Both the position numbers and the translations under genes were made by a program. Shown in pieces: positions 54,201 to 63,450 of a stretch of DNA of 64,000 nucleotides. The notes beneath the pieces are model-generated. The model was not told where the DNA came from, ran no database searches, and saw only the letters and a program-made list of their open reading frames with translations. The stretch is taken from positions 4,595,501-4,659,500 of the forward strand of contig JAKZAP010000017.1 in NCBI GenBank assembly GCA_023053575.1, given 5' to 3'. How positions within the stretch are numbered: the first letter of the stretch is position 1; every line of letters starts with the position of its first letter. Origin of the DNA: Branchinecta lynchi (taxonomy: Eukaryota; Arthropoda; Branchiopoda; Anostraca; Branchinectidae).

Positions 54201-56416
54201 TAAGTTAATTTCGTCTCGATACAGTGATTACAACCTATCGCTTCCTGACCTGCTCGCACTGTTTGTATGTGTCATTTGATTTATCTCGTAAAGATAGCGC
54301 TAATGTGATTTTATAGGTGGCCCTTACCTTGGTCCTTACTTTTCTTTGGGATAAAATGAAAGCTCTTCTCTCAAAACTTTCGCCTAATGTAGCGTTTACG
54401 CGAACAAGAAATCCCGTCGAGTAGAAAGGAATTCCGGTAAAATAGAAAGGATTCCGTTCATGAAAACGACTAGAAAAAAAGTCTAGCGGGACGGGAACCG
54501 TTTCATGATTAAAGAAATTCCGGTCTACTTCATAGGAATCTCGTCGGCGGCGCTGGTAAAAGAAAAAAAAAAGTCTAGCTAGCTTTTGAGAGCAGCAGTC
54601 ATCAGTACTGACGTCATAAATGCCCTCACAAATATTTTTTTTATTGGCTAGTGAATTTATTTTTGTCAGATTTTCTGGTCTGAAGCATTAACTTTTTCCC
54701 TCTGCGTGTATACATAATCTTGTCACCAAGATCGGATTCTGTTCAATTTTTCATGTACTTGTCAACGCTCCGTAAGGCGCCTTTCATGATGTATTTTTTT
54801 TGCTAGAACGGCAGGTTTGGGATTTTGGGGCCCAAGAAGTTTGCTTTATATGAGAAGTAGAAAGTTCTACTGGAAAAAAAGGCTTATTTAAAAAAAAATG
54901 CCTGCGGCACTCAGTTTCAGTTTGTTCTGTATACAGTCGTCAAAAGCGAAAGCTTGCTCTCGTCTCTCGCTGAATCCTTAGCTGCGTTCTTTGTCACGGG
55001 AGTTCTCACCAGTAGTCTGCGGTTTTACTTATAAGCCGTTTTTGCATCCAGCGGTGTCTACTCACCAGTCTTATAACCCTTTTTTTGAACTAACAAGTGT
55101 CCGGTTTTATCTCACCAGTGCGGACTAAACCAGAACCTGCTGGTGTGCCCGACTTCAGCGAGGAGTTAGCCAGTTTTCATCAACTCACCGGTGAACAAAA
55201 AAAAAAAGCGTTATAAGAGAAGAACCGGACACTGGTGACCTAAACACCAGAGAGAGCCCGGAGTGCAACGAACGCAGCTCTTATTATGTTTCTGGTTAGA
55301 AGAAGTTAAAATATCACTGTTACAATTTTTCTGATAAGTAGCTAAAATCCGCATGCCTTTTCGAAAATCTCATGATTTTCTCGTCTGTCTTCACCAGAAA
55401 ATCTCATGATTTTCTAGCACAAATCTCATGTGTATCTCATTAGTTTTGGACTCCTGCTCATGATTTTGAAAATTTCCGGGTGGAAACGCTGCACTCGGCG
55501 AACAGGTGGAAGGTGTACTTTTAACAACACGCCATACCTATTTAGGTGACGCAATTAAGCCCCATTTACACACATACCAAGCAAAGCATGGATGCCTAAG
55601 CACGTGCTTAGCATTACCATTTACCCCTGCCTAGGCACAGATAGTCTCTAGAACTCGGTTCCTGGCTAAGCTTGGGCATGTGCCTATAGGCTCGTGCCAT
55701 GTCAAAAATAGGCATGTCTGCAAAGGTTATATGTGCACCACTTTGAGCGTGGTCCATCCTTCTTACAATAGGAACGATTATTTACTATGTTTATTCCAAA
55801 AATAGTAACTATATAACTATCGCGCGTGGCGCGATAAAGTAGAAAAGGGCGTTCTATCCTTCCAGCAAAGAAGGCGTGACACCATGCCTAGTTAGGATAT
55901 ATGGTAAGTAGGGTGGAACACGACCTTTGTGTTTAATATTAGTTTAATTTTGTGTGGTTCTTTTCGGACAACCGGAAACTTTTGCGAAGTTATTGGCATA
56001 CCGTCATCTACGTCTTGGGATCCAATTCAGACTCAATGCCGCTCAAGACCGTAAAAGAACCTCGCATCTAAGTGCTGCGCCTTTGATATCCCTCCTTTAG
56101 CGGTCTTTATTGACGTTCGATCCCCTTTTCTTATTTCAACCAAACGAGATCGAAGATCCCTCTGTAATACCCTCTTTGAATTCCCAGGTGCGTTCCTTCT
56201 TGAAGGGGGAAAAGTAATCCCCCCTAACCTCACTTCGGAGGTTAAGAATATCGTTGACTCGGCTTTGGAAAGCTGTAGCTCTTTTTCCCGCCTAAGTTCT
56301 GATGAGGTAACGGCCACGAACGTGCTGGAGCACCTGACGCGGGAATTTCAAAAGTACTTAAGCACGTGCACGGAAGACTTAGTGGAAAAGAAGGCACTCT
56401 TCCAGTGGCATGTGAG
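51150..56416 (+). CDS. FAD-dependent amine oxidase, polyamine/spermine oxidase-like, N-terminal 170 aa (partial)
   Basis: Exons at 51150-51264, 51851-52018 and 56188-56416 join (phases 1, 1, 2) to 170 codons. The N-terminus has the dinucleotide-binding loop [14 protein letters not shown] (GxGxxG at residues 14-19) and [14 protein letters not shown] (E38, then the GG doublet at 44-45). [10 protein letters not shown] (residues 59-68) follows, the pattern of polyamine oxidases (PAOX, SMOX). The third exon gives [11 protein letters not shown] and ends in LFQWHVR. These FAD enzymes oxidise spermine or acetylpolyamines, releasing H2O2 and an aminoaldehyde. The remaining two thirds are beyond the window. 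I cannot tell SMOX from PAOX; no peroxisomal signal is testable because the C-terminus is missing. The next intron appears to hold the gypsy-type element, antisense. Confidence 0.9.
51560..51795 (+). mobile_element. Family C MITE, partial, in amine oxidase intron 1
   Basis: ACCACGCTCGGGAGCGTAC, GTGACGTGATTGGCC, CAGCCTTGACGCCAAGAAAC and TTGACGTCATGCGTAATAAC follow the family C interior; the right end GGGGGGAACGCGGTC is decayed and the left end is missing. Confidence 0.6.
51851..52018 (+). CDS. Amine oxidase exon 2
   Basis: Acceptor CTTTGCAG|CCG and donor GAAG|GTAAGT. It encodes the AGSRVGGRV and GAQWIHG motifs. Confidence 0.9.
52036..53046 (+). pseudogene. LINE RT fragment in amine oxidase intron 2
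   Basis: It starts 20 bp after exon 2's donor with [16 protein letters not shown] sequence (RT motif after GVPQGS), then [16 protein letters not shown] (the FADD catalytic box) and [13 protein letters not shown]. After frame breaks and a G15 run near 52461-52477, [14 protein letters not shown] and IPSVWEKYN follow at 52615-53046. It is 5'-truncated and multiply frameshifted. Confidence 0.78.
53440..53800 (+). repeat. Tandem repeat with GGGCCCA.CTGCCCATGAACG core
   Basis: A phrase like TGGGCCCAGCTGCCCATGAACGGG occurs near 53486 and 53623, and in weaker form near 53760, giving a period of about 137 bp. It is associated with G-rich runs (G10 near 53511). Confidence 0.6.
53850..54790 (+). repeat. 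Direct duplication, offset about 560-600 bp
   Basis: The block GATTCCGTTC.TGAA.ACGA.TAGAAAAAA, CTACTT.A.AGGAATCTCGT, GAGAGCAGCAGTC.TCAGTA and CAAGA.CGGATTCTG at 53865-54160 recurs in the same order at 54448-54770. The intervening 290 bp contains the start of the second unit. Non-coding, in amine oxidase intron 2. Confidence 0.65.
54980..55279 (+). mobile_element. Family D MITE with 3-bp target duplication (CTT)
   Basis: Ends AGCTGCGTTCTTTGTCACGG and GTGCAACGAACGCAGCT; CTT on both sides (54977-54979 and 55280-55282). 300 bp. It is the best full-length copy of the family in the window. Confidence 0.83.
55280..55744. other. Amine oxidase intron 2, nothing firmly recognised
   Basis: A tandem TCATGATTTTCT phrase near 55370-55420 and a TAGGCAC/GTGCCTA-rich inverted stretch near 55570-55710. 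No gene. Confidence 0.4.
55745..55922 (+). mobile_element. Family C MITE, shortened copy
   Basis: GAGCGTGGTCCATCCTTCTT at the left and TAGGGTGGAACACGAC at the right, CTTT on both sides. The TGACGTCA site is mutated to TGACACCA. Confidence 0.65.
55965..56022 (-). mobile_element. Family A terminal fragment
   Basis: AACTTTTGCGAAGTTATTGG, CATACCGTCATCTACG and TCTTGGGATCC match the GGGATCC end of family A in reverse. Only about 55 bp remain, about 165 bp upstream of exon 3. Confidence 0.55.
56188..56416 (+). CDS. Amine oxidase exon 3
   Basis: Acceptor GAATTCCCAG|GTG and donor GTGAG|GTAAGC, entering phase 1 and leaving phase 2. It encodes an alpha-helical stretch and the QWHVR segment typical of this family. 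The acceptor choice gives an in-phase join to exon 2. Confidence 0.8.
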
Positions 56417-56837
56417 GTAAGCGTGCTGCTTCATTTTTTTTTCTCCGAATTTGTGAAGTGCTAAATAAAGTATTAAACAAAATCAACCTTACTCGTCTTT
56501 AAATATATACTGCAGTGAAAAGGAAGAAATACAAAAAATAGTTCAGAGTTACTAAGCTGACAATAAATCATAATTATTATTAGTGAACTGAAAGATAAAA
56601 AATCCTCATCAGACTGGATTTGAACCCAAGTCCTTAAAACGCCTCATAAGAGTTCCTCAAGGACTCTTCAAAGTTGTCAAGCCGTGGTATGTAGAAAAGG
56701 GAATTCAATTACAGCTTCTTTGTGCTATAAATTATCACTGTGGCGACAAGCTAAAAGCTTAACGCCAAGTGTAATAATAAAATAAAGAGCTTATCGTTCC
56801 AATTGCCCATCATGCACATGCAGTTGCTGCATTCCAA
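56417..56837. other. Amine oxidase intron 3, proximal part
   Basis: No recognised exon. A B-box-like GGGTTCAAATCC sits on the minus strand near 56634, but no convincing tRNA fold was found. Confidence 0.35.
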
Positions 56838-57645
56838 ATGTTGTAACAAGTACTTCAAATTTGTACTTAAGTATTAAGTATTAAGTACTTCTAAACTTTG
56901 TACTTAAGTATAAAGTATTAAGTACCAGACCACAATTGTACTTAAGTAGTACTTGACTTTTAAGTGCATAACTTACTTAAGTACAACTCTATTAGCACCA
57001 TTTTTAGCTCAGTCATAGTCAGTCGTATAATAGAAAATAAAAGAAAGTCATATAATAAAGGCATTTGGCAATTTAAACAGAGAATTAAACACCACGAAAT
57101 ACAGTAGAGCTAAGCTACACTTCTTTGAACGTTAGTTAGTTTTGAACAGTGCCACTTGTATCCTCTTGACGAAACAACTACCAGTCTACCAAAGTAACTA
57201 ATTACGGACGTCTAGGAATTCCTCAAGGGATGTTTTCTTTTTTTTTCCGTTTAGTCCGAAATGCACTGTTCTAGGTTTTTCTATGGTACCTTGACCACTA
57301 AAACACGTCCCTTGTAGAATGACGGCAAAGATACTGTGTTTACTTTCAATTTGAATGTTTTGCCAAGTCTGAAATCGAACTGGTTTTGAGTCTTGAAATT
57401 CCCTTTTCTGAAAAATCCTTTTCCGTTTAAAAAAAATCATTCGATCGAAGTGTAATGTACTTAGGAGAGTACTTGAAAGTACTTAAGAATTTATTGGTAC
57501 TTGTGAGCTTCAAGTACCTATTTATTTTACTTAAGTATTAAGTACTCCAGGAAAACTGTACTTAAGTAAAATCCAAGTACCTTGATGTTGTTCTTAAGTA
57601 GTACTTGAAGTACAAGTACTTGAAGTACTTCCCAACACTAATTCC
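56838..57645. mobile_element. Non-autonomous hAT-like element rich in TACTTAAGTA
   Basis: The terminal 150-200 bp at each side are dense with TACTTAAGTA and AAGTACTT palindromes; the right end finishes AAGTACTTCCCAACACTAAT. On the minus strand that end reads AGTGTTGGGAAGTACTTCAA, similar to the YAGTGTTGGG-type termini of hAT elements. The centre (57000-57440) has no transposase. The left end is decayed. Confidence 0.6.
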
Positions 57646-58487
57646 AATTCAGCTTCCCCGGAATAAAAATTCGGTCACCTCCCATCCATGCATCAATTCT
57701 CGCTTTCTTATCATTAGTTGCGTTTTGTTCGCCGTTTGCTTAAAGAGGGTTTCACGAGCTGAAAAGCAAAGTCGCAAGCACTTTTCAATGGTTTTGGCGC
57801 TACTTCGGAAAGTTGCCGGATTTTCTACACCGGTTTTCGCGCTCTCGAAGCCGAAGCAGCTTTCCCCGAAACTGAAACCACGAGGTTAGTGGAAAGCTCC
57901 GCGGAAAGTTGTATGTTTCGGCGGGAATTAGGAAGGTGTGGAAAAAGTGTAGTATCACTACAAACAAAGAAAAATGGCAAGCGTCACTAAGGTGACTTCG
58001 ATGGAATATATGAGAATCAAAGAACTGTTAAGTGAAGCATATTTATTCGAAAAAGTTCCTAATTCGACATTTTCCGGCGATATCAGCTTTCTATGCGTTT
58101 CCGCGAACAGTCCAGCGGGAGAGTGGAAAGTTATTCCAGGAATCGCTTTCCCACAGTTTTGGCGATGCGCTTCGCTCACCGGAAGGGATTACAAGATCTC
58201 GCGAAAACCGTCCTTTAGCCGGTTGCCTAATTTCCGTTTTCAACCGCTAAAGTTCACCGTTGGTTTAATTAGTGTTTTTACGACTCCGGCGATCCTTGCC
58301 CGGTCGACGATTCAAGAGTTGCGTTTTTGATCGAAGCTTAGCCGGTTGCTTAATTTCTGTTTTCGAACGCCGACGAAGTTCGCCGTTTGCTTAGTTAGTG
58401 TTTTTACGCCTCCGACAATCCATGCCCGGTAGACGTTTCTTCGACGATTCAAGCAAACTTCGAACTTGCTAGCTCACGAAGTTCGAC
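57646..58487. repeat. Amine oxidase intron 3 with a direct repeat of about 120 bp
   Basis: TTAGCCGGTTGCCTAATTTC, AGTGTTTTTACGACTCCGGC and CGACGATTCAAG (about 58214-58318) recur at about 58338-58455 as TTAGCCGGTTGCTTAATTTC, AGTGTTTTTACGCCTCCGAC and CGACGATTCAAG. A 118-residue open frame at 57974-58330 runs into this repeat and has no recognised domain. Confidence 0.5.
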
Positions 58488-58660
58488 TGTCCTAGTCTGA
58501 GTCGAGTTACAAAAATGAGAAGTGTATTCAACAACAACCAAACGGCAACTGACAAAATATTCATGCAAAATCTGGAATGAATGCGCAGAGCCGGAGGGTC
58601 ATTCATTCCTGGCTGGTGCGCTTACAAGATTAGAAAAAATAAACATGTCACACGGTGACA
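58488..58660 (-). repeat. 3' LTR, 173 bp
   Basis: On the minus strand the LTR starts TGTCACCGTGTGACATG and ends GACTAGGACA, so it has TG..CA ends. The first 15 bases form a palindrome (TGTCAC, ACG or CGT, GTGACA). The outer plus-strand end matches the partial LTR at 63963. The flanking target duplication cannot be tested because the other end is outside the window. Confidence 0.85.
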
Positions 58661-58676
58661 TCACTCCCCCCTTTTT
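58661..58676 (-). other. Polypurine tract
   Basis: On the minus strand AAAAAGGGGGGAGTGA directly precedes the LTR, the expected plus-strand priming site for an LTR element. Confidence 0.75.
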
Positions 58677-58687
58677 AACCCTGACAA

Positions 58688-59143
58688 TCACGGTTGGCAG
58701 CTGCGGCAAGCGGAGACCCGAGCAACTGCATTATCCATTTCTGGCCAGTAAAAATACATCCGCAGGAACTCCAGCACTTGAGATTCGGCTCCATGATTCG
58801 TAACTTCGTGGGCGTACATCACTGCCTTAGATCGGTATTTGGTCGGAAGAAGTAGTGTCACCGCCTTGTGCTTCCAAACACGAAAAGTTGCGCCCCAGAG
58901 TCGGAGGAACTGGATATCCGTCCTTTTCTTCAGAAAGCAGCTTCTAATCACTCCTTTCAGAAGGGTATCCGCTTTTGTCTCATCTCCCAAGGATGACAGT
59001 TTCTCCCTCTTAGGCACACTTGGGTCCGTGAAAGCGAAAAAGGCAGCCAGAGCGCTTTTGGCCAGCCTTGTTTGGAAATCACCTGAGAAAAAAATGTTTC
59101 AGACAACAGCAAAAACTATTTACATTTTTAAGCAGCCAGCCAG
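58688..59143 (-). pseudogene. Second HHCC (integrase-type zinc-binding) segment downstream of RNase H
   Basis: The frame to 58688 encodes ATFRVWKHKAVTLLLPTKYR, then VMYAHEVTNHGAESQVLEFL and MYFYWPEMDN, ending CRSCQP and a stop. AHEVTNHG supplies two His and CRSC two Cys; the spacing and FYWPEM match integrase zinc-binding domains (compare HNSPLGGH..HFYWPGI..CKEC in the upstream integrase). No DDE core follows before the stop and the polypurine tract. Upstream the frame is open to near 59090; a TGA at 59144-59146 separates it from RNase H. It looks like a remnant of the canonical gypsy integrase position. Confidence 0.65.
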
Positions 59144-59473
59144 TCAGGGGCTGGTAGCTATTCCCCGAGAAAGGGCATCTGCGTCTCCATGCTCCTTTCC
59201 TGATCGCGCAATAACTTTCATTTTAAAACCTTGAAGGATCATGGCCCACCTTGCGAGGCGGGGATTTTCGTTTTTCATCCTATCTAGGTAGCGTAAAGGG
59301 GCGTGGTCTGTAACTACAGTGAACGAGCGGCCTTCCACGTGGTAGTAAAGCTTTTGCACGGCCCATTTAATTGCTAATAGCTCTCTCTCAGTGGCCGAAA
59401 ACTTCTGCTCAGAAGTAGACAACCCACGGCTCAGAAACATGAAGGGGTGTTCCCCATCGTCATATTCCTGCAC
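59144..59473 (-). CDS. RNase H domain of the gypsy-type Pol (out of frame with the rest)
   Basis: It encodes MFLSRGLSTSEQKFSATERE with the catalytic Glu, VVTDHAPLRYLDR with a catalytic Asp, and ARSGKEHGDADALSRG, the usual end of gypsy RNase H (LSR). The domain's first Asp (LHVDASNFG) lies in the upstream main frame, so the domain is split by a frameshift near 59470-59490. Its stop TGA is at 59144-59146. Confidence 0.85.
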   Translation of the reverse strand: MQEYDDGEHPFMFLSRGLSTSEQKFSATERELLAIKWAVQKLYYHVEGRSFTVVTDHAPLRYLDRMKNENPRLARWAMILQGFKMKVIARSGKEHGDADALSRGIATSP

Positions 59474-62400
59474 TGCTGCACTGCACCAATTCCGAAATTG
59501 CTGGCATCGACGTGTAGAATTATTTCCCGACTGAAATCAGGACATCGCAAGACTTTGGAACCGGAGAGCTGCTGTTTCAGATTCAAAAACGCTTGTTCGC
59601 ACTCGTCTGACCATTCCACGAACTGAGGCTTATCCTTCAGGGTCAAATTACATAGAGGACGGATCAACTTGGCCCTATCTTCTATAAATGACTGAAAGTA
59701 GTGTATAAGCCCTAAAAATGCACGAACGTCTTTCTTGGTGGCGGGTCTTGGAAAATCCAAGATGGCTTGAGCCTTATTCACAGCTATCTTGATCTTGCCG
59801 CTACCAACTACAAAACCGAGGTAATTCACCTCAGGATAGCCGAAATGACATTTCTTTGGGTTCGCCGTTAATTTAGCTTTGCTAAGTCGAAGAAGCGTAT
59901 CTTCCAAGTCGCGCATACGACTTTTCCAGCAAAAACTATGCACGGCTGCATCATCAAAATAAGCATCAGCATGCTCGGAGCCGTCTAGTACCTTTTCCAT
60001 GAGCCTAGCAAAGGTGGCGCATGCGTCACGGACGCCAAACGGGAGACGCGTGTACTCCCAGTGGCCGCTAGGTGTTACGAATGCGGTTAAAGGAATACTT
60101 TCCTCATCAAGAGGAATCTGAAAGTACCCTTTAGTAAGGTCTAAGATGCTTATAACTCTGGCGTTCCCAACTTTCGCTATCATTTCGTCTATCCTCGGTA
60201 TCGGGTGAGGATCAGGATTTTTAGAGAGACTGTTCAAAACCCTGAAATCAGTACAGATTCTCAGCGAACCATCAGGCTTTGGTACCACCACTATAGGTGA
60301 AGCAAAACTACTACTCGACGGACGAATTATTCCGAGTTCAAGCATTTTTTGGATTTCTTTGTCAACCAGAGCCTGTCTACTCTGCGGAATACGATACGGT
60401 GCTTTCCGGAACGGCTTTGCTTCTCCTATATCGATATGGTGCGTTACCAAGTCCGTTTTCCCAGGAAGTTCACTGAAAACGTCCGAGAACCGCCTAAGAA
60501 GCGCGATCAACTCAGCTCTTTGTTCTGAAGTTAACTGAGGATTAATGTCGAGCTTCTCAGGGTCGAACGTGGTATCTGATTCAAAAGTAATCAGTCGTAC
60601 ACCACTACTTTCCTCTTCAGCGTCGCCAAGGGACGTGACGCTGCTAAATAGGCAAGGTCTAGGTTCAATGAACTTCCTGAGTAAGTTTGCGTGTAGGATC
60701 TTTCGCTTTTTCCTACCCTGAAACCCACTAACTTCAAAGTTACACTCACCAACTTTGCGGGTAACAGTCACAGGACCTTGCCACCTCTTCTCTAACTTCG
60801 AGGACGAAGCTGGTAGCAAGACTAGGGCCTGATCACCCACTTCAAGCGGCTTGCTTCTACCACTCGTGCCAGCATCGTAGCGCTCCTTCTGAGCCTCGCT
60901 CGCGGTGGCGGCGTTCTCGCAAGCAAGCTCACGTATTTGCTTCAACCGGTCTTTCAACTGTAAGGAAAAATTCGAATCAGGTGCATTCTTCCCAATCAGT
61001 TCTTCCTTAAAACTCTGCAAGGGACCCCTAGGTGGCACTCCAAACAGCGCTTCGTACGGAGAAACCCCCAAAGAATCATGCACAGCTTCACGGTAAGCGA
61101 AAAGGACAAGGGGCAGCTTTTCATCCCAGCTCCTTGGTTCGTCGAGACTGAACTTTCTAACCATGTTTATCAGCGTCCCATTCATCCGTTCGCACAGTCC
61201 ATCTGACTGCGGGTGGTAAGGCGAAGTGCGGGTTTGCTTAACCCCTAAATCTCCAAGCATTTTCCGCATGGGTTTAGCTAGCAAGTTTGCTCCTTGGTCG
61301 TGAACTACAGACTTAGGAAACCCGAATCTACCGAAATAGTCTTTCAGGCATTCCATTATTTTCGGCGTCTTAGCGGAACGTAGAGGGTAAGCTTCTGGCC
61401 ATCTGGTGGCGTAATCTACAATTACCAAGATCCATTCATTCCCTTTCGAAGAACGTCGAACTTTTCCGACTAAGTCTAGACCAATTCGTTCAAACGGCTT
61501 GACTACAGGATCAAATCTTCCCAGAGGGACTTTATCGAACTTAGTTGGTCTGGCGGTAAGCTGGCATTCTTTACAGCTAGAGCAATGCAGAGCGACATCT
61601 CTGTAAATTCCCGGCCAGTAAAAATGCTTCAAGATTCGCGAGACAGTCTTTTCTCGGCCCATGTGGCCTCCTAGCGGAGAATTATGGGCTAACTCCAGAA
61701 CCTTAATTCTTCGGCTACGCGGTAGAACCAACTGAAAAATCTCCTCATCAGTGGGCTGCTTAGCTTTTCTGTAAAGAACGCCATTCTTTAAAACAAAACT
61801 TACCTCGCGTAACTGAGTCTCAGCCTCTTCGCTGCGTTTGCGAAGTGCAGCGATAGCAGGGTCAGCTTCCTGCTCAGCGACAATTCCTGCGGTATCACCT
61901 TGGCTGCTTGCGCCAGTACACAGAGAGTTGAATGCTGCTCTCTCCACTCGCTTCTCACTCCTTGACTTCTTCGCCTTGGCTTCAGTTGGCTGCTCATCGA
62001 AAAAGTCCTCTTCGAAGCTAAATTCCTCCGACACGGTACAGTCGACTACATAGGACTCAACACTTGAATCACTGCCCGTGCTTTCATTCCTCTGCCCTGA
62101 AATATCCCAGAATGAATGGAAGTTCCTGCCTAAAATAACTGGAAAAGGAAGAGTTGCTGAAACCGCAACTTTCATCTTTTCTTCAGTTACGTTCCCATTA
62201 GGCCCATCCACACTCAACAAAATTTCTGCAGACGGAAATTTCTTGACATCGGCATGTACGCATCCTACATGGAAACATTCCGCTTCGTTTAGCGTCATGT
62301 CTGATACCAAATCTTTTCTTACAATAGTAATATCGCTACCACTATCGACTAAGAGCGTACAAGGCTTTCCATTGACTGAACCCGTCAAAAACTGTGCTGA

Positions 62401-63450
62401 ACTTTTGTCACCAAGCGCCGTACAAGCTTCCTGTACGAGAATACCATCAAGCGGAGGGTGCGAACCCTTCGGCTGATAAGCTACAGCGTTCCTAAAAACA
62501 TCAAAAGATTTCCTAGGAGGAACAGACTTTGCGTTACTAGGTCTTTCCTTATTTCGTTCCGGACAATTGCGCTTAAAATGTCCGAAACCCTGACAACCAT
62601 AGCACTGTTTGCTATCAGAAGATCCCGATGTAGAACCACTAGCATCAGAAAAATTCTTTGACTTACTTTTTGAAAGACTATCTCCTCCAAGCCTCTCAAA
62701 AACTGGACGCTTTCTGTCATTTTGCTTCGACATGGCGTGAGCTTCGGCGTATCTCTCTGCGATCGAGACGGCTTGGTCAACTGAGCTCACGGCTTCCTGC
62801 TTGATATGCGTTACCAAACCTGGAAAAGTGAGGCTCTCAGTAAACTGCTCGAGAACTAGTTGCGTCACTATTTCTCTTAACTTTGCTTCCCTGGGTGTAG
62901 CACCAGTTAGGTCAGCTTCAGATATGCTAAGCCACTTACAGCAATACACATGTAACTTGTCCGCATGTTCTTTGAAAGAACCGGATGAATGCGGTGCATC
63001 CGACATACGCAAAGTGCGAAACTTAGTCTTGTAGGTTAGCGGAGAAATATTGTGCTTTTTCAATATTGCTGACTTAACTTCTCTGAAGACTTTTAACTGA
63101 TTCTGAGTCAGACAAGCTACTGCCTCTAAAGCTCTACCAGAAAGTAAAGGCGTTAGTTTCAGGGCTTTTGTAGCGTCATCCCACCCACAAAGTGCAGCCG
63201 TATTTTCAAACGCAGTCAGAAAACTATCGATATCATCGCTATTGCTCATTTTCTGCAAATTCGGTTCTTTCGGAGTAGCAAGACGTGCGAGAAACTGCTG
63301 TCTTTCAACTGCGTATCGGTCTTCGCTAGCTTTCTGCTGATCTTGAATTTGCTTTACTAGATCTTTAAACCCATCAATTAGACTAGCGATGTCCGAAAGC
63401 TCAACTTTAGTGCTCCCTGAACCGGAACTCCCGGAACCCTTTTCAGCCAT
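59431..63450 (-). CDS. Gag-Pol polyprotein of the gypsy-type element: gag, PR, IN, RT
   Basis: One open frame runs from about 63640 to 59431. The first in-frame ATG is at 63450 (1339 residues); a GTG at 63489 is the nominal start of a 1352-residue frame, used for numbering here. Gag occupies about 15-290, with a zinc knuckle C296-x2-C299-x4-H304-x4-C309. Protease has VDSG at 381-384 and ILGRNF near 453. Integrase follows: HHCC (H602, H609, C639, C642), then the DDE triad D672, D731, E767 with exactly 35 residues between the last two, and a GPVTVT module near 905. RT has LDLTKGYFQIPL near 1116 and YFDD at 1177-1180. RNase H starts at D1328, then the frame breaks. Gag and Pol are in one frame with no shift. 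Confidence 0.93.
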   Translation of the reverse strand: MAEKGSGSSGSGSTKVELSDIASLIDGFKDLVKQIQDQQKASEDRYAVERQQFLARLATPKEPNLQKMSNSDDIDSFLTAFENTAALCGWDDATKALKLTPLLSGRALEAVACLTQNQLKVFREVKSAILKKHNISPLTYKTKFRTLRMSDAPHSSGSFKEHADKLHVYCCKWLSISEADLTGATPREAKLREIVTQLVLEQFTESLTFPGLVTHIKQEAVSSVDQAVSIAERYAEAHAMSKQNDRKRPVFERLGGDSLSKSKSKNFSDASGSTSGSSDSKQCYGCQGFGHFKRNCPERNKERPSNAKSVPPRKSFDVFRNAVAYQPKGSHPPLDGILVQEACTALGDKSSAQFLTGSVNGKPCTLLVDSGSDITIVRKDLVSDMTLNEAECFHVGCVHADVKKFPSAEILLSVDGPNGNVTEEKMKVAVSATLPFPVILGRNFHSFWDISGQRNESTGSDSSVESYVVDCTVSEEFSFEEDFFDEQPTEAKAKKSRSEKRVERAAFNSLCTGASSQGDTAGIVAEQEADPAIAALRKRSEEAETQLREVSFVLKNGVLYRKAKQPTDEEIFQLVLPRSRRIKVLELAHNSPLGGHMGREKTVSRILKHFYWPGIYRDVALHCSSCKECQLTARPTKFDKVPLGRFDPVVKPFERIGLDLVGKVRRSSKGNEWILVIVDYATRWPEAYPLRSAKTPKIMECLKDYFGRFGFPKSVVHDQGANLLAKPMRKMLGDLGVKQTRTSPYHPQSDGLCERMNGTLINMVRKFSLDEPRSWDEKLPLVLFAYREAVHDSLGVSPYEALFGVPPRGPLQSFKEELIGKNAPDSNFSLQLKDRLKQIRELACENAATASEAQKERYDAGTSGRSKPLEVGDQALVLLPASSSKLEKRWQGPVTVTRKVGECNFEVSGFQGRKKRKILHANLLRKFIEPRPCLFSSVTSLGDAEEESSGVRLITFESDTTFDPEKLDINPQLTSEQRAELIALLRRFSDVFSELPGKTDLVTHHIDIGEAKPFRKAPYRIPQSRQALVDKEIQKMLELGIIRPSSSSFASPIVVVPKPDGSLRICTDFRVLNSLSKNPDPHPIPRIDEMIAKVGNARVISILDLTKGYFQIPLDEESIPLTAFVTPSGHWEYTRLPFGVRDACATFARLMEKVLDGSEHADAYFDDAAVHSFCWKSRMRDLEDTLLRLSKAKLTANPKKCHFGYPEVNYLGFVVGSGKIKIAVNKAQAILDFPRPATKKDVRAFLGLIHYFQSFIEDRAKLIRPLCNLTLKDKPQFVEWSDECEQAFLNLKQQLSGSKVLRCPDFSREIILHVDASNFGIGAVQQCRNMTMGNTPSCF

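Noticed and set aside
56600..56710. tRNA or tRNA-derived SINE on the minus strand
   Set aside because: A B-box-like GGGTTCAAATCC is present, but no acceptor stem, D-arm or convincing A box could be drawn.
57974..58330. 118-residue plus-strand ORF upstream of the LTR element
   Set aside because: It runs into a local direct repeat, lacks a recognised domain, does not match any expected amine oxidase exon, and is open on both strands.
59020..59143. Short spliced intron linking RNase H to the downstream HHCC segment
   Set aside because: A TTTTTTTCTCAG acceptor-like sequence exists, but any donor would give an intron of about 40 bp and the RNase H stop lies before it.
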